Shown here in pieces: positions 1-7,931 of a stretch of DNA of 64,000 nucleotides (within the stretch, counting starts at the first letter, position 1; every line of letters begins with the position of its first letter). The notes beneath the pieces are model-generated. The model ran no database searches. It had not been told where the DNA came from and saw only the letters and a list, made by a program, of their open reading frames with translations. The stretch is taken from NCBI RefSeq assembly GCF_001908375.1, contig NZ_CP017244.1:620001-684000 (forward strand), read 5' to 3'. The stretch comes from Rhizobium etli 8C-3. GTDB taxonomy: Bacteria; Pseudomonadota; Alphaproteobacteria; Rhizobiales; Rhizobiaceae. The position numbers and the translations under genes are program-made.

Positions 1-322
1 AAAGCAGAAGGTCCGCTTCGATGTGACGGCGGATGTCCTTCGCCTCACCCGCGATCCGAAGGACATGCATCATATCGTTTCTTACGACCTCATCATGGAC
101 GGCATAAGGGCGATCGTCAGCCGTGGTCATGTCGAACTGGTTGAAACGCTTGCCGAGCAGGCTGCAGCGTTCATCCTTGAGAACCCCCGTGTGGCTCGTG
201 TCGTCGTGCGAGTAGAAAAGCTGGAACTCGGACCGGGCGGCGTTGGCGTGCAGATCGAGCGCAAGAGGGAAAGCGCCCGATTGTCGAAGCCGCTTCGCGT
301 CGTAGCGGCAAGGGCCGATTGA
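1..322 (+). CDS. FolB-like dihydroneopterin aldolase family protein (5' end outside window)
   Basis: The reading frame is open from base 2, so the gene starts upstream of the window. The visible 106 residues match the second half of the FolB fold: a segment HIVSYDLIMDGIRAIV, then a helix around LVETLAEQAAAFIL, then the strand VARVVVRVEK and the closing VGVQIERKR. The Lys in VRVEK sits where FolB enzymes carry their catalytic Lys. FolB cleaves dihydroneopterin in folate synthesis. In H4MPT gene clusters a FolB-like protein is expected to act on the pterin part of H4MPT, which is an inference here. It is followed 14 bases later by the AAK-family kinase, so it belongs to the same operon. The internal GTG at 23 is unlikely to be the true start because homology-like sequence continues upstream. 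Confidence 0.75.
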   Translation, partial: KQKVRFDVTADVLRLTRDPKDMHHIVSYDLIMDGIRAIVSRGHVELVETLAEQAAAFILENPRVARVVVRVEKLELGPGGVGVQIERKRESARLSKPLRVVAARAD

Positions 323-336
323 GCAAGGAAAGTGAT

Positions 337-975
337 ATGAAGCCGCTGGTCGTCAAGCTTGGAGGAAGCACGGCCGGCCGCATCGAGATGGAACAATGGA
401 TTTCAGTGCTGGCATCGGCGCGCTTGCCATTGGTGATCGTTCCCGGCGGCGGACCGTTTGCCGACCAGGTGCGCGTTTCGCAAAATACCATGCATTTCTC
501 AAATGCTGCGGCACATGCGATGGCCATTCTCGCGATGGATCAGTTCGGCATCGTGATCGCCGAGCGGCATCCGCGCTTTCAACCGGCCCGGTCGCTGCGC
601 GACCTCGAGGCCATTCTTGCGCAAGGCGCGATACCGGTATGGCTGCCATCCCAGATGACCCGCAACGCCGACATCGCACAGTCTTGGGATGTGACGTCGG
701 ATTCCCTTGCGGCCTGGCTGTGCAGGCAGATCGGAAGTCGAAAATTGCTATTGTGCAAGCAGGTCGATCCGGAAATGGTTCCAAACCATCTGGAAGCGCT
801 CGTTGACAATGGCGTCGTCGATGCCATGCTGCCGCACTTGCTAGGGAAGGAGACTGTCTTGTACATTGCGGGGCCTTCGTCGCTACGTTTGCAACTGCTA
901 GCGCTACCCATGACCCGCATACCCGGGCGCCGCGTCGGGTTGGCCGATGAAGCTCGCACAGAGACGTGCCGATGA
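337..975 (+). CDS. Amino-acid-kinase-family protein, MfnE-like (methylofuran synthesis)
   Basis: The 212-residue product has the amino acid kinase (AAK) fold signatures: VVKLGGS near residues 5-11, VIVPGGGPF near 33-41, and WDVTSDSLAAWL near 117-128, which is the usual nucleotide and aspartate region. In methanogens the AAK protein MfnE phosphorylates 5-(aminomethyl)-3-furanmethanol phosphate on the way to methanofuran. In methylotrophs the same family sits in H4MPT clusters and probably does the equivalent step for methylofuran, the cofactor of the Fhc complex. That assignment is inferred from context. I chose ATG 337 because an AAGGAA ribosome site lies seven bases before it; a TTG at 319 is also in frame. 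The stop overlaps the next start (ATGA), showing tight translational coupling. Confidence 0.72.
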   Translation: MKPLVVKLGGSTAGRIEMEQWISVLASARLPLVIVPGGGPFADQVRVSQNTMHFSNAAAHAMAILAMDQFGIVIAERHPRFQPARSLRDLEAILAQGAIPVWLPSQMTRNADIAQSWDVTSDSLAAWLCRQIGSRKLLLCKQVDPEMVPNHLEALVDNGVVDAMLPHLLGKETVLYIAGPSSLRLQLLALPMTRIPGRRVGLADEARTETCR

Positions 976-1523
976 CGCGGCTTCGAACGCCGCGATGGGC
1001 CTGGGTGCTGACCGGGTCAGGTCATTTCTTCGTCGAATGCTTCGAGTTGATCCGCTCGCTCGATGATTGCGACGTGTTCGTGACCAAGGCCGCAGACGAG
1101 GTTCTCAGGATGTATGGGCTGAAGCTCGATTTTTCAGACACGACACGCGTGCTTCACGACAAGACGGCAAGCGCAGTCCCTGTCGGCGAATTCTATCACG
1201 GCGTCTATCATAGCGTCGTGATCGCGCCTGCCACGTCCAATACCGTTGCCAAATGCGTGGCGGGAATCTCCGACACGATCGCTACAAATGTCTACGCACA
1301 GGCCGGCAAATGCCGCCTTCCATCAATCGTCTTTGCCTGCGACACCGCCCCCGAGCTGGAGACAATGGCCCCGCATGGAATGGTGAAGGTCTATCCGCGG
1401 CCGATCGATCTTGAGAACACGGCCCGTCTTAGGACCTTCGAGCGCACACAGGTCGTAGAATCCTTTGTGGATCTGGAGCTGGCGGTGGCGCGGCGGAAAG
1501 GAGAGATCGACGGTCGTGGCTGA
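972..1523 (+). CDS. Archaeal-type flavoprotein, putative dihydromethanopterin reductase (DmrB/DmrX-like)
   Basis: This 183-residue protein looks like the HFCD/archaeoflavoprotein family. It has an N-terminal TGSGHFF phosphate-binding loop (residues 14-20) and a VIAPATSNTVAKCVAGISD segment near residue 78, the flavin-binding PASANTIAK-type motif of the family. The archaeal DmrB and Burkholderia DmrX proteins of this family reduce dihydromethanopterin to H4MPT, the last step of cofactor synthesis. Its place among H4MPT genes supports that role. The start ATG overlaps the preceding stop by four bases. A GTG at 966 is the alternative. A DmrA (DHFR-type) reductase is not seen in the window, so this flavoprotein could be the only such reductase here. 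Confidence 0.68.
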   Translation: MTRLRTPRWAWVLTGSGHFFVECFELIRSLDDCDVFVTKAADEVLRMYGLKLDFSDTTRVLHDKTASAVPVGEFYHGVYHSVVIAPATSNTVAKCVAGISDTIATNVYAQAGKCRLPSIVFACDTAPELETMAPHGMVKVYPRPIDLENTARLRTFERTQVVESFVDLELAVARRKGEIDGRG

Positions 1524-2913
1524 GCATCTCGTCTTCCTGACCGGGCACCTGGCAAAGGCCAGGCTTGAAAACATTCTCGCCGGATTGGGAAAAACCCCCT
1601 TCACCTACGAGATCATCGACATCGGCGTGAAGGTTGCCGCCCTGATGACGGAAGAAATCGTCAGCCGTCGCTTGCCTCGGCCGTTGAAGGCGGACCGAGT
1701 GGTCTTGCCGGGTCGGTTCAGAGGTCGGCTGGAACTGTTGGGCGACGAATTCGGCATCCCTTTCGTGCGCGGACCTGACGAGGTGGCGGATCTGCCCATT
1801 TACCTTGGCCGGGCAGGAAAGCCACCGGATCTGTCGCGCCACGAGATGCGCATCTTCGCTGAAATCGTCGACGCATCGACCCTGTCGCTTGAGGCGCTGC
1901 TAACAAGAGCTCGAGCGCTTGCAAACGGCGGCGCCGATGTGATCGACCTGGGCTGCCTTCCAGATACGCCCTTTGCCCATCTGGAAGAAGCCATCGGGCG
2001 GATCAAGGCCGAGGGGCTTTGCGTCAGCGTCGACTCAGCAAATGCCGATGAACTGGAACTCGCCGCCCGCTCCGGCGCCGATTATCTTCTGAGCCTCAAC
2101 GAAAGAACCATCGCAATTGCCACGCGTCACAAGGCCAAACCGGTTCTCGTTCCAGCCGTGCCCGGCGACCTCCTTTCTCTCGGCCGTGCCATCGAAGCGG
2201 CGCAAAGCGCCGGTATATCCTTTATCGCTGATCCAGTTCTCGACCCAATTCATTTCGGCTTCGCCGCCTCGCTTGGACGCTTCATCGAGGCCCGCCGACG
2301 CTGGCCGGATATCGAGATGATGATGGGCACCGGCAACCTGACCGAACTGACCGACGCCGACACGTCGGGAATAACGGCCATCCTCGCGGGCCTTTGCTCG
2401 GAGCTTTCCATCGGTAACGTGCTGGTCGTCAACGTCAGCCCGCATACCGTGCGCACGGTGGAAGAACATGACCGGGCGCGGCGCATCATGTATGCCGCCA
2501 AGCGAGATCATGCGTTGCCTCGCGGCTATGACGCAGCCCTCCTGCAAGTACACGAGCGCGCGCCCTTTGCGAGCTCCATTGCCGATATCGAGGCGCTTGC
2601 GCAGGACGTGCGCGACGCCAATTTTCGCATCATGACTGCTTCTGACGGCATCCATGTCTTCAGCAAAGCCGGCCACTGGAAGAGCGACAACGCCTTCGAC
2701 CTCTTTCCTGTGCTCAATGTCGAACAGGATGGCCCGCATGCTTTTTATCTGGGAGCGGAATTGATGAAGGCGGAAATTGCCTGGAAGCTCGGCAAACGCT
2801 ATTCGCAGGACGAGCCCCTTAGCTGGGGCGTGGCGAGCCCGGGAGCGGACGAGGACCGCACACGGCTTGCAGGGGCAGGCCATACGCTGCGCGCAAAGAA
2901 GGACGGTCCATGA
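1516..2913 (+). CDS. DHPS-like pterin-binding-domain protein (DUF6513 type)
   Basis: The product is 465 residues from the GTG at 1516, which lies about 12 bases after an AAGGAGA site and overlaps the upstream gene by 8 bases. The middle part resembles the dihydropteroate-synthase TIM barrel: GADVIDLGCLP, then VSVDSANADELELAARSGADYLLSLN, then ADPVLDP. N- and C-terminal domains have no counterpart in ordinary FolP. Proteins of this kind occur in methanogens and in H4MPT-using bacteria. They were proposed as pterin-binding proteins of H4MPT synthesis, with no settled reaction. It is therefore probably involved in joining or modifying the pterin and arylamine parts of H4MPT, but this is not proven. 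The stop overlaps the next start. Confidence 0.7.
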   Translation: MAEHLVFLTGHLAKARLENILAGLGKTPFTYEIIDIGVKVAALMTEEIVSRRLPRPLKADRVVLPGRFRGRLELLGDEFGIPFVRGPDEVADLPIYLGRAGKPPDLSRHEMRIFAEIVDASTLSLEALLTRARALANGGADVIDLGCLPDTPFAHLEEAIGRIKAEGLCVSVDSANADELELAARSGADYLLSLNERTIAIATRHKAKPVLVPAVPGDLLSLGRAIEAAQSAGISFIADPVLDPIHFGFAASLGRFIEARRRWPDIEMMMGTGNLTELTDADTSGITAILAGLCSELSIGNVLVVNVSPHTVRTVEEHDRARRIMYAAKRDHALPRGYDAALLQVHERAPFASSIADIEALAQDVRDANFRIMTASDGIHVFSKAGHWKSDNAFDLFPVLNVEQDGPHAFYLGAELMKAEIAWKLGKRYSQDEPLSWGVASPGADEDRTRLAGAGHTLRAKKDGP

Positions 2914-3473
2914 GCTTCATCCGCGAAACAATCGTAACGACGGTGAATGCCGAGGGCCGGGTGCATATCGCGCCACTCGGTATCATCGCGCAGGATGACG
3001 GCTGGGTCATTGCGCCGTTCCGCCCCTCCGCAACCCTCGATAATCTCACCGCCGTGCCGTTTGCCATTGCCAATTATACCGACGACATGCGGATCTTCGC
3101 GGGCTGTCTCACCGGGCGGCGGAAATGGCCGCTGGTTGCGGTGCAAGATTGCCCTGTCCCGCGTCTTCAGGCAGCACTCAGTCATTCCGTCTTGCAGGTC
3201 GTTTCCGTCACGCAGGACGAGACCCGCCCCCGCTATTTCTGCCGGATTGTTTCTGAGGCCACGCATGCGCCGTTCACAGGCATGAACCGGGCCAAGGCGG
3301 CCGTTCTCGAGCTCGCGATCCTGGTGAGCAGGCTGCATATGCTGCCCAAGCAAAAAGTCGATTCCGAGATTGCATATCTGTCGATTGCCATCGAGAAAAC
3401 GGCTGGTGCTGACGAGCGGCAGGCCTGGGACTGGCTGATGGAGCGCGTGAACGCCCATTCGACCGGAGACTGA
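2910..3473 (+). CDS. DUF447-family flavin-reductase-like protein
   Basis: This 187-residue protein starts at ATG 2910, overlapping the upstream stop by four bases. Its N-terminal half (IRETIVTTVNAEGRVHIAPLG, then a FRPSATLDNL segment) is typical of DUF447, a split-barrel flavin-binding fold shared by methanogens and H4MPT-using bacteria. The C-terminal half is helical, with YFCRIVSEATHAPFTGMNRAKAAVLE. The family has no settled function. Its constant presence in H4MPT clusters suggests a part in cofactor synthesis. It is the last gene of the plus-strand unit starting before base 1, and it converges on the hydantoinase-like gene 30 bases downstream. Confidence 0.72.
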   Translation: MSFIRETIVTTVNAEGRVHIAPLGIIAQDDGWVIAPFRPSATLDNLTAVPFAIANYTDDMRIFAGCLTGRRKWPLVAVQDCPVPRLQAALSHSVLQVVSVTQDETRPRYFCRIVSEATHAPFTGMNRAKAAVLELAILVSRLHMLPKQKVDSEIAYLSIAIEKTAGADERQAWDWLMERVNAHSTGD

Positions 3474-3503
3474 CGAATTCCCGGCAGTTCGGCCCACAGC
3501 GTT

Positions 3504-4562
3504 TTACGGTTTCGACCACAGTAGCGCAACGGCAGCGGCCGGCGCTGCCTTGCTTGCCTGGTCGCGGATCTCGTTTGCTGCTGCTGGAATGAGCATGCCG
3601 AAGTCGACGTAGGGCCGCTCCAGGCGTTTGGCGAGCTGCATGATCTGCGGGCGACCGATCCCCGCGCCCACCACCGGTGCGACTGGGTCGAGCCCGGCAT
3701 TGCCGCACACCCTGAACGCAGCGTCGTGGATCATGCGCAATTGATGCTCGCCGAACCAGCGGGCGACATCGATCCATTCGCCTTCGCTAAGATCGGTGCC
3801 GTCACGTCCGACCATGCGAGCGATGCGGCCAATCGATCCAGCGCGCGACTTGGCTCTGCGGTCGGCGGCGGGGTAGTGGTCGTCGGCCTCATCCAATGTT
3901 CCTAGAATGCGACCGAGATCGGCGGTATTGGCAAAATACTCATTCATCAGCGGCGTCATCGTGCCGCGCACCGGAACTCTATCGGCAATTCCGATCAGCG
4001 CCGAGCGCGTAAAACCCGTGTAGACGAGTTCGCCAGTCAACAGGCGCTCCGCATCGGAGTAGCCATTGTTGCAGAGCCGTTTGTTCTGAAACGCGAGGAT
4101 GTCGGTGGTTGTCGAACCCATGTCGACGAAGAGACCTTCTCCTTTGATCCTGGCGCTCAACGCAGCCGTGGCATGCCAATTGGCCGAGGCGATATCGGGG
4201 CCGAGCCCGTAGGCGTCTGAAACATCGACGAAGCCGGCACGGCCGGCATAAACCTTGAGATGGGCGCCGCCGAATTCCGCTTTGATGAAATCCAGGATAT
4301 GGCGAACCCCGGCGTCTCGTGATGGGAAGCCATCCGAAAGCTCTCCCGTCATCGTGAAGACATGGATGGGACTGCCTTGAAAAAGCGGGCGGAACTGGTC
4401 CAGGGCATCGCGCACCTGATCGAGCCCGAGCCACATCGGCGCCTTGACGGTCCTGGCATGGGTAACTTGGCCATTTTCGGACCGCGCCATTTTCAAATGT
4501 GCGCCACCGATGTCCCAGCCGATAATTGTTTGCTTTTCTTCTGCTGCCATTCCGGCTTTCAT
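3504..4562 (-). CDS. Hydantoinase/oxoprolinase-like H4MPT-linked C1 protein (MfnF-like)
   Basis: The 352-residue product has the ASKHA/oxoprolinase nucleotide signatures: IIGWDIGGAHLKMA near the N terminus, GLFVDMGSTTTDI in the middle and GAGIGRPQIMQLA near the end. This is the family called H4MPT-linked C1 transfer pathway protein. Its methanogen relative MfnF condenses the furan unit with the tyramine-glutamate unit of methanofuran. The likely role is the matching condensation in methylofuran synthesis (inferred). The start is uncertain: ATG 4562 (MKAGMAAEEK) and ATG 4550 (MAAEEK) are both possible, and neither has a strong ribosome site. It is divergent from the HisA-like gene, whose start is only 31 bases away, so both promoters must share or overlap this short gap. 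Confidence 0.75.
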   Translation of the reverse strand: MKAGMAAEEKQTIIGWDIGGAHLKMARSENGQVTHARTVKAPMWLGLDQVRDALDQFRPLFQGSPIHVFTMTGELSDGFPSRDAGVRHILDFIKAEFGGAHLKVYAGRAGFVDVSDAYGLGPDIASANWHATAALSARIKGEGLFVDMGSTTTDILAFQNKRLCNNGYSDAERLLTGELVYTGFTRSALIGIADRVPVRGTMTPLMNEYFANTADLGRILGTLDEADDHYPAADRRAKSRAGSIGRIARMVGRDGTDLSEGEWIDVARWFGEHQLRMIHDAAFRVCGNAGLDPVAPVVGAGIGRPQIMQLAKRLERPYVDFGMLIPAAANEIRDQASKAAPAAAVALLWSKP

Positions 4563-4593
4563 GTGGGTGATCGTTTCTGCCGAGGTTTGACCA

Positions 4594-5346
4594 TTGCTTA
4601 TCATTCCCGTTCTCGACGTCAAAGACGGCCATGTGGTGCGCGCGCAGATGGGCATGCGCGATACCTATAGACCCATAAAGACGCCGCTCAGCGCGATATC
4701 GGCGATCAGCAGTGTCGCCGAAGGCCTGCGCCAAATCCACCCGTTTTCGATCTTTTACGTGGCCGACCTCGATGCCATCGAGAGCGGTTCGAGCCATTTT
4801 TCTGCCGCCGCGCCTCTATCTCTTTTGAAGCCGAGGCCGGACGTCTGGCTCGATGCAGGATTTCGAAGAAAAACCGACGTCAGGCAGGTGCTTTCCAACG
4901 CGCAGATCTTTGCGGTCCTGGGCTCCGAAAGCCAGGCCGATACCGACGTTCTCAGCGCGTTCGCTACGCATCAGAGACTGATCCTTTCCCTTGACTTTCG
5001 CGGTGATGCCTTCCTCGGGCCGCCGGCCATCATGTCAACGCCTGACCTGTGGCCGAGACGGGTGATCGTGATGACACTGGACAAGGTTGGCGCGCGCTGC
5101 GGGCCCGACTTCGATCGCCTGCGATCGATCAAGGCCATCGCCGGAAACCGCGACATCATCGCCGCAGGCGGGATCCGCAACGTCAATGACCTGGAACGGC
5201 TGAGCGACATGGGCATTGCTGGTGCACTGGTTGCAACATCGCTGCATAGCGGCGAACTTACCGCAACTGATGTCTCGGCCGTTATGGGAGCAGCGGGAAT
5301 TCAAGAGAAGAGGCGCCCTGCCTCTTCTCTCTATCCTGAAGCCTAA
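4594..5346 (+). CDS. HisA/HisF-like TIM-barrel protein of H4MPT clusters
   Basis: The 250-residue product starts at TTG 4594 (LLIIPVLDVKDGHVV), resembling the HisA N terminus with its conserved Asp in VLDVKDG. It ends with IIAAGGIRNVNDLERL, the second phosphate-binding strand of the HisA barrel. True HisA isomerises ProFAR in histidine synthesis. A distinct HisA/HisF-related group is found in methanogens and H4MPT methylotrophs and is likely a cofactor-synthesis enzyme; no reaction is established that I know of. The last 14 codons run through a perfect inverted repeat (5304-5330), so the C-terminal tail RRPASSLYPEA may be poorly conserved. The ribosome site is weak (CGAGGT). Confidence 0.65.
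   Translation: MLIIPVLDVKDGHVVRAQMGMRDTYRPIKTPLSAISAISSVAEGLRQIHPFSIFYVADLDAIESGSSHFSAAAPLSLLKPRPDVWLDAGFRRKTDVRQVLSNAQIFAVLGSESQADTDVLSAFATHQRLILSLDFRGDAFLGPPAIMSTPDLWPRRVIVMTLDKVGARCGPDFDRLRSIKAIAGNRDIIAAGGIRNVNDLERLSDMGIAGALVATSLHSGELTATDVSAVMGAAGIQEKRRPASSLYPEA
5304..5330. repeat. 11-bp perfect inverted repeat inside the 3' end of the HisA-like gene
   Basis: AGAGAAGAGGC at 5304-5314 pairs perfectly with GCCTCTTCTCT at 5320-5330 across a five-base loop. It lies 16 bases before the stop codon of the HisA-like gene and upstream of the convergent fae gene. There is no T-run on either side, so a simple intrinsic terminator is not clear. It could limit read-through toward fae. Confidence 0.55.
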
Positions 5347-5471
5347 GCACTGCCATCTCAACCGTTGGCGCTTGAAGATGGCGTGCCGCTGAAGCCTAAA
5401 AGCTTCGCCAACCGGCGCAACAGGCCGCCTGTTCTTTCGGCGGACTCGCCCTGTGCGGGGTTGCTTCGTGT

Positions 5472-5978
5472 CTAGGCGCTGAAAGGATGCTTGACGGTGT
5501 CGCGCTGAGCTGTTGCCTCGGCCGCGGTCGGCTTGCCGGTGACTGCGCGCTCAATCGCTTCCTTCGTTGCCCTGTAGTTATAATCTTGGATCTTGGCGTC
5601 GTCTTCCGCTTCCCAGTGGATGAAGACGCCGACGCAGATGAAGATATCATCGGCTTCGTCTGCGGGAATGATGCCTTCGGCTACGCTGTCTTGGACTGCC
5701 TTTGCCACCGCATGTTGTGCCGGGCCGAACATCTGCACGGCTTGCTTGGCACCCTTGATCGTCACCTTGTTGAACAATATCGTATTCGGCTTGCAGGCCA
5801 GGTTCGGGGCGATGACCGCCAGAAGTGACGTAAACCCGTCCTTGTTGTTCGTAAGCGCATTGCAAAATGCCGTTTCCACGGCGCTTCCACGCGGTCCGAT
5901 CAGCAGATCGATATGCGCAACTTCATTTCCCTCGCCAACGAGCGACTCACCAACCATTACCTTGCTAATCTTTGCCAC
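5472..5978 (-). CDS. fae: Formaldehyde-activating enzyme
   Basis: The 168-residue protein closely fits Fae, which condenses formaldehyde with H4MPT to methylene-H4MPT and is the entry point of the pathway. Recognisable parts are [21 protein letters not shown], where the His after VA is the family's catalytic His, then [43 protein letters not shown] and [15 protein letters not shown] chose GTG 5978 (MAKISKV) because GGGAGG lies eight bases upstream and known Fae proteins start MAKITKV. The TTG at 5984 would sit too close to that site. The gene is separated from the next minus-strand gene by about 160 bases and probably has its own promoter, as expected for a protein needed in large amount. Confidence 0.95.
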   Translation of the reverse strand: MAKISKVMVGESLVGEGNEVAHIDLLIGPRGSAVETAFCNALTNNKDGFTSLLAVIAPNLACKPNTILFNKVTIKGAKQAVQMFGPAQHAVAKAVQDSVAEGIIPADEADDIFICVGVFIHWEAEDDAKIQDYNYRATKEAIERAVTGKPTAAEATAQRDTVKHPFSA

Positions 5979-6138
5979 GGCCAATTCCTCCCTTGTACCG
6001 TATGGTCAAAAAGTTTCGTCCAAAGAAGCCGTACCACACGAGACACGACGCTCGATGGACAGCTATCCTTGTTCGCAGCACCCTTGACTGGGTCGGTTGG
6101 CCAGATAGCAGCGAGTAAGATTTATTCGCCGGCCAAAT

Positions 6139-7002
6139 TCAAACATCTAAGCTGCGATTATGCAAGCCGAACTTCATGTTGCAGACAAAAAGCGTCGCAA
6201 CCGTGAGATCGGCGGAGGTTCCGGGGTTGATATTCCGGTGCTTCAGCCGTCTGTCGAAGTCCAGCAGTATTTCCTCCCGGACCGGCAAGCGCGTTTCATC
6301 CATCACCTGACGGCGAATTGTGACTGCCTCTTTCGCGATTTCGGCAGCGAGATCGGTCCCGTATTTGCGCCCGATATGACTGTCGGGAAACGAGGACAGG
6401 AAGTAAAGATAGACAAAGATTGTCGGCCACATGTCCTGTTCGCCGCGGGCGGCCACTTCTCTCCACTCCGACAGACCGCCGGTGAAGATATCTTCAAAGC
6501 CGTTCGTATATTGTCTGGCGATCGCGTCGCGGTCGGCCGCCATCGCCATGGCGGTGACGAGAGACACCGTCGGCTCGTCTTTGACGTCATGTTTTTCGGC
6601 GCTGCCGAGCCCTCCCGGGCCGGTGAGCCGGATTGCGGCGAACACGTCGCGGGCATCGTCCGCATCCATTTCATCCAATGTCTGCGTGAGGCCCTTGCGC
6701 AAATCCGAAGACGTGCTCTCGGCCGCCTTGGCAAGCGGCGCGCAAAGCAGGAGGATGCCGAGATTGGTGTTCGTTCCCACGCTGTTGCGAGTGGCGGTTA
6801 CCGCACGAAGAACGCGCTGACCGACCGATGCAAGCGGTTCGGTCACCGATAGCGAGCTGACGGCAGCACTTTGGATGAATTGATCCGCCGTCATCCGGTG
6901 GCCGTCTGCGAAGCGGTGCACGTTGCCCGGCTTTAACGCGTCGATCTCGGCGCGGCAGGCGTCGAGGTAAGCTGCCATAATGTCTTGCCGCGCCAGCGTC
7001 AT
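6139..7002 (-). CDS. CitG-like (triphosphoribosyl-dephospho-CoA synthase family) H4MPT-cluster protein
   Basis: The 287-residue product resembles the CitG/MdcB family. It has LKPGNVHRFADGHRMTADQFIQSA near the N terminus, NTNLGILLLCAPLA in the middle, and GPGGLGSAEKHDV. CitG makes the prosthetic-group precursor of citrate lyase from dephospho-CoA and ATP. A CitG-like gene is a regular member of H4MPT clusters in methylotrophs, where it probably attaches a phosphoribosyl-type or other nucleotide unit during cofactor synthesis; its exact reaction is not known to me. ATG 7002 overlaps the upstream stop by four bases (ATGA), so it is the last gene of the minus-strand unit mptG-mtdB-ATP-grasp-mch-ATP-grasp-citG-like. 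Confidence 0.75.
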   Translation of the reverse strand: MTLARQDIMAAYLDACRAEIDALKPGNVHRFADGHRMTADQFIQSAAVSSLSVTEPLASVGQRVLRAVTATRNSVGTNTNLGILLLCAPLAKAAESTSSDLRKGLTQTLDEMDADDARDVFAAIRLTGPGGLGSAEKHDVKDEPTVSLVTAMAMAADRDAIARQYTNGFEDIFTGGLSEWREVAARGEQDMWPTIFVYLYFLSSFPDSHIGRKYGTDLAAEIAKEAVTIRRQVMDETRLPVREEILLDFDRRLKHRNINPGTSADLTVATLFVCNMKFGLHNRSLDV

Positions 7003-7931
7003 GCTGCGGGCCTTTCGGTTGCCTGCGGACTGACAAGCGCGACCATTGCCTGAGCGATGCAATCGGCGACGCGGACGGGGACAACGGATTGCAAGCCGGT
7101 CCAGGCCGGCATGCTGTTGACTTCCAGCACGAGAAGATTGCCTTCGCATCCCTGTACGATATCGATGCCCGCAAAGTCGGTTGCGACGGCGGCCGCTGCG
7201 GCAAGTGCAAGTTCGGCAAGTTTCGAGCGCAGCGGCCCGACCACCAACTCGGCTTTCGCGCCGCGGGCGATATTGGTGATCCAGCCGTCCGCGCAACGGC
7301 CCATCATGCCGAGAATTTCACCGTTGCTGACAAATATCCGGTAATCCCGATAGGGCGGTCCGGAGCGCAGGACAAGGCGCTGCAGGTAATAGACATTGTC
7401 GACCTCGTCCGGGTCAGGCAGATCGTCGATCGAACGAATGAGCCTTATTCCGCGCCCCTGCGATCCAAACAGTGGTTTCAGCACCAGCAGGCCGTGCGGC
7501 ACCTCGCGTTTAACGACGGCCCTGGCATTGGCGTGACCTTCCACTGCGAAGGTTTCCGGCGTCGGCACTCCGGCGGCCGCAAGCAGAAACGTCGTCGTCG
7601 ATTTGTCGACGCAACGCTCGATTGCTTTGGCGGAGTTCCAGACCGGCACGCCAAGCTGCGTCAGCGCGTGCAAAATGCCGAGACGGCGTGTGATCGCTTC
7701 AAAGCTGCCGCCGGAGATGGAGCGGACGATCACACCGGCCGGAAGTTTTCCATCAAGCGTCGGGATGGCGATGCCTGAGGGATATCGGGTATCGAACGCG
7801 ATATCGGCAAGCGGGCAGAAGATCGTCTCCGTGCCGAGTTTTGCGAAGGCGCGGCGTAACTGTCTCACTTGGCGGTCTGGTTTGTCGGAAAGGATGAGAA
7901 TCTTGTCTGAAATCACCGTCTGTTCAACCAA
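6999..7931 (-). CDS. RimK-type ATP-grasp ligase of the H4MPT cluster
   Basis: The 310-residue product has ATP-grasp features: KSTTTFLLAAAGVPTPET, then VLKPLFGSQGRGIRLI (ATP-binding loop), then DYRIFVSNGEILGMM and LLVLEVNSMPAWTGLQ with the Mg-binding Glu-x-Asn. RimK-type enzymes add glutamate residues to an acceptor. In the archaea, MptN-type RimK ligases add glutamate to H4MPT, and methylofuran of Methylobacterium carries a polyglutamate chain. Glutamyl ligation to H4MPT or methylofuran is therefore a fair inference. The start is probably TTG 7931, because GGAG lies seven bases upstream inside the end of mch. It overlaps mch by eight bases. Confidence 0.72.
   Translation of the reverse strand: MVEQTVISDKILILSDKPDRQVRQLRRAFAKLGTETIFCPLADIAFDTRYPSGIAIPTLDGKLPAGVIVRSISGGSFEAITRRLGILHALTQLGVPVWNSAKAIERCVDKSTTTFLLAAAGVPTPETFAVEGHANARAVVKREVPHGLLVLKPLFGSQGRGIRLIRSIDDLPDPDEVDNVYYLQRLVLRSGPPYRDYRIFVSNGEILGMMGRCADGWITNIARGAKAELVVGPLRSKLAELALAAAAAVATDFAGIDIVQGCEGNLLVLEVNSMPAWTGLQSVVPVRVADCIAQAMVALVSPQATERPAA

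Noticed and set aside
2035..2883. 282-codon antisense frame over the DHPS-like gene
   Set aside because: Shadow of a real gene with strong motifs; no ribosome site or family match.
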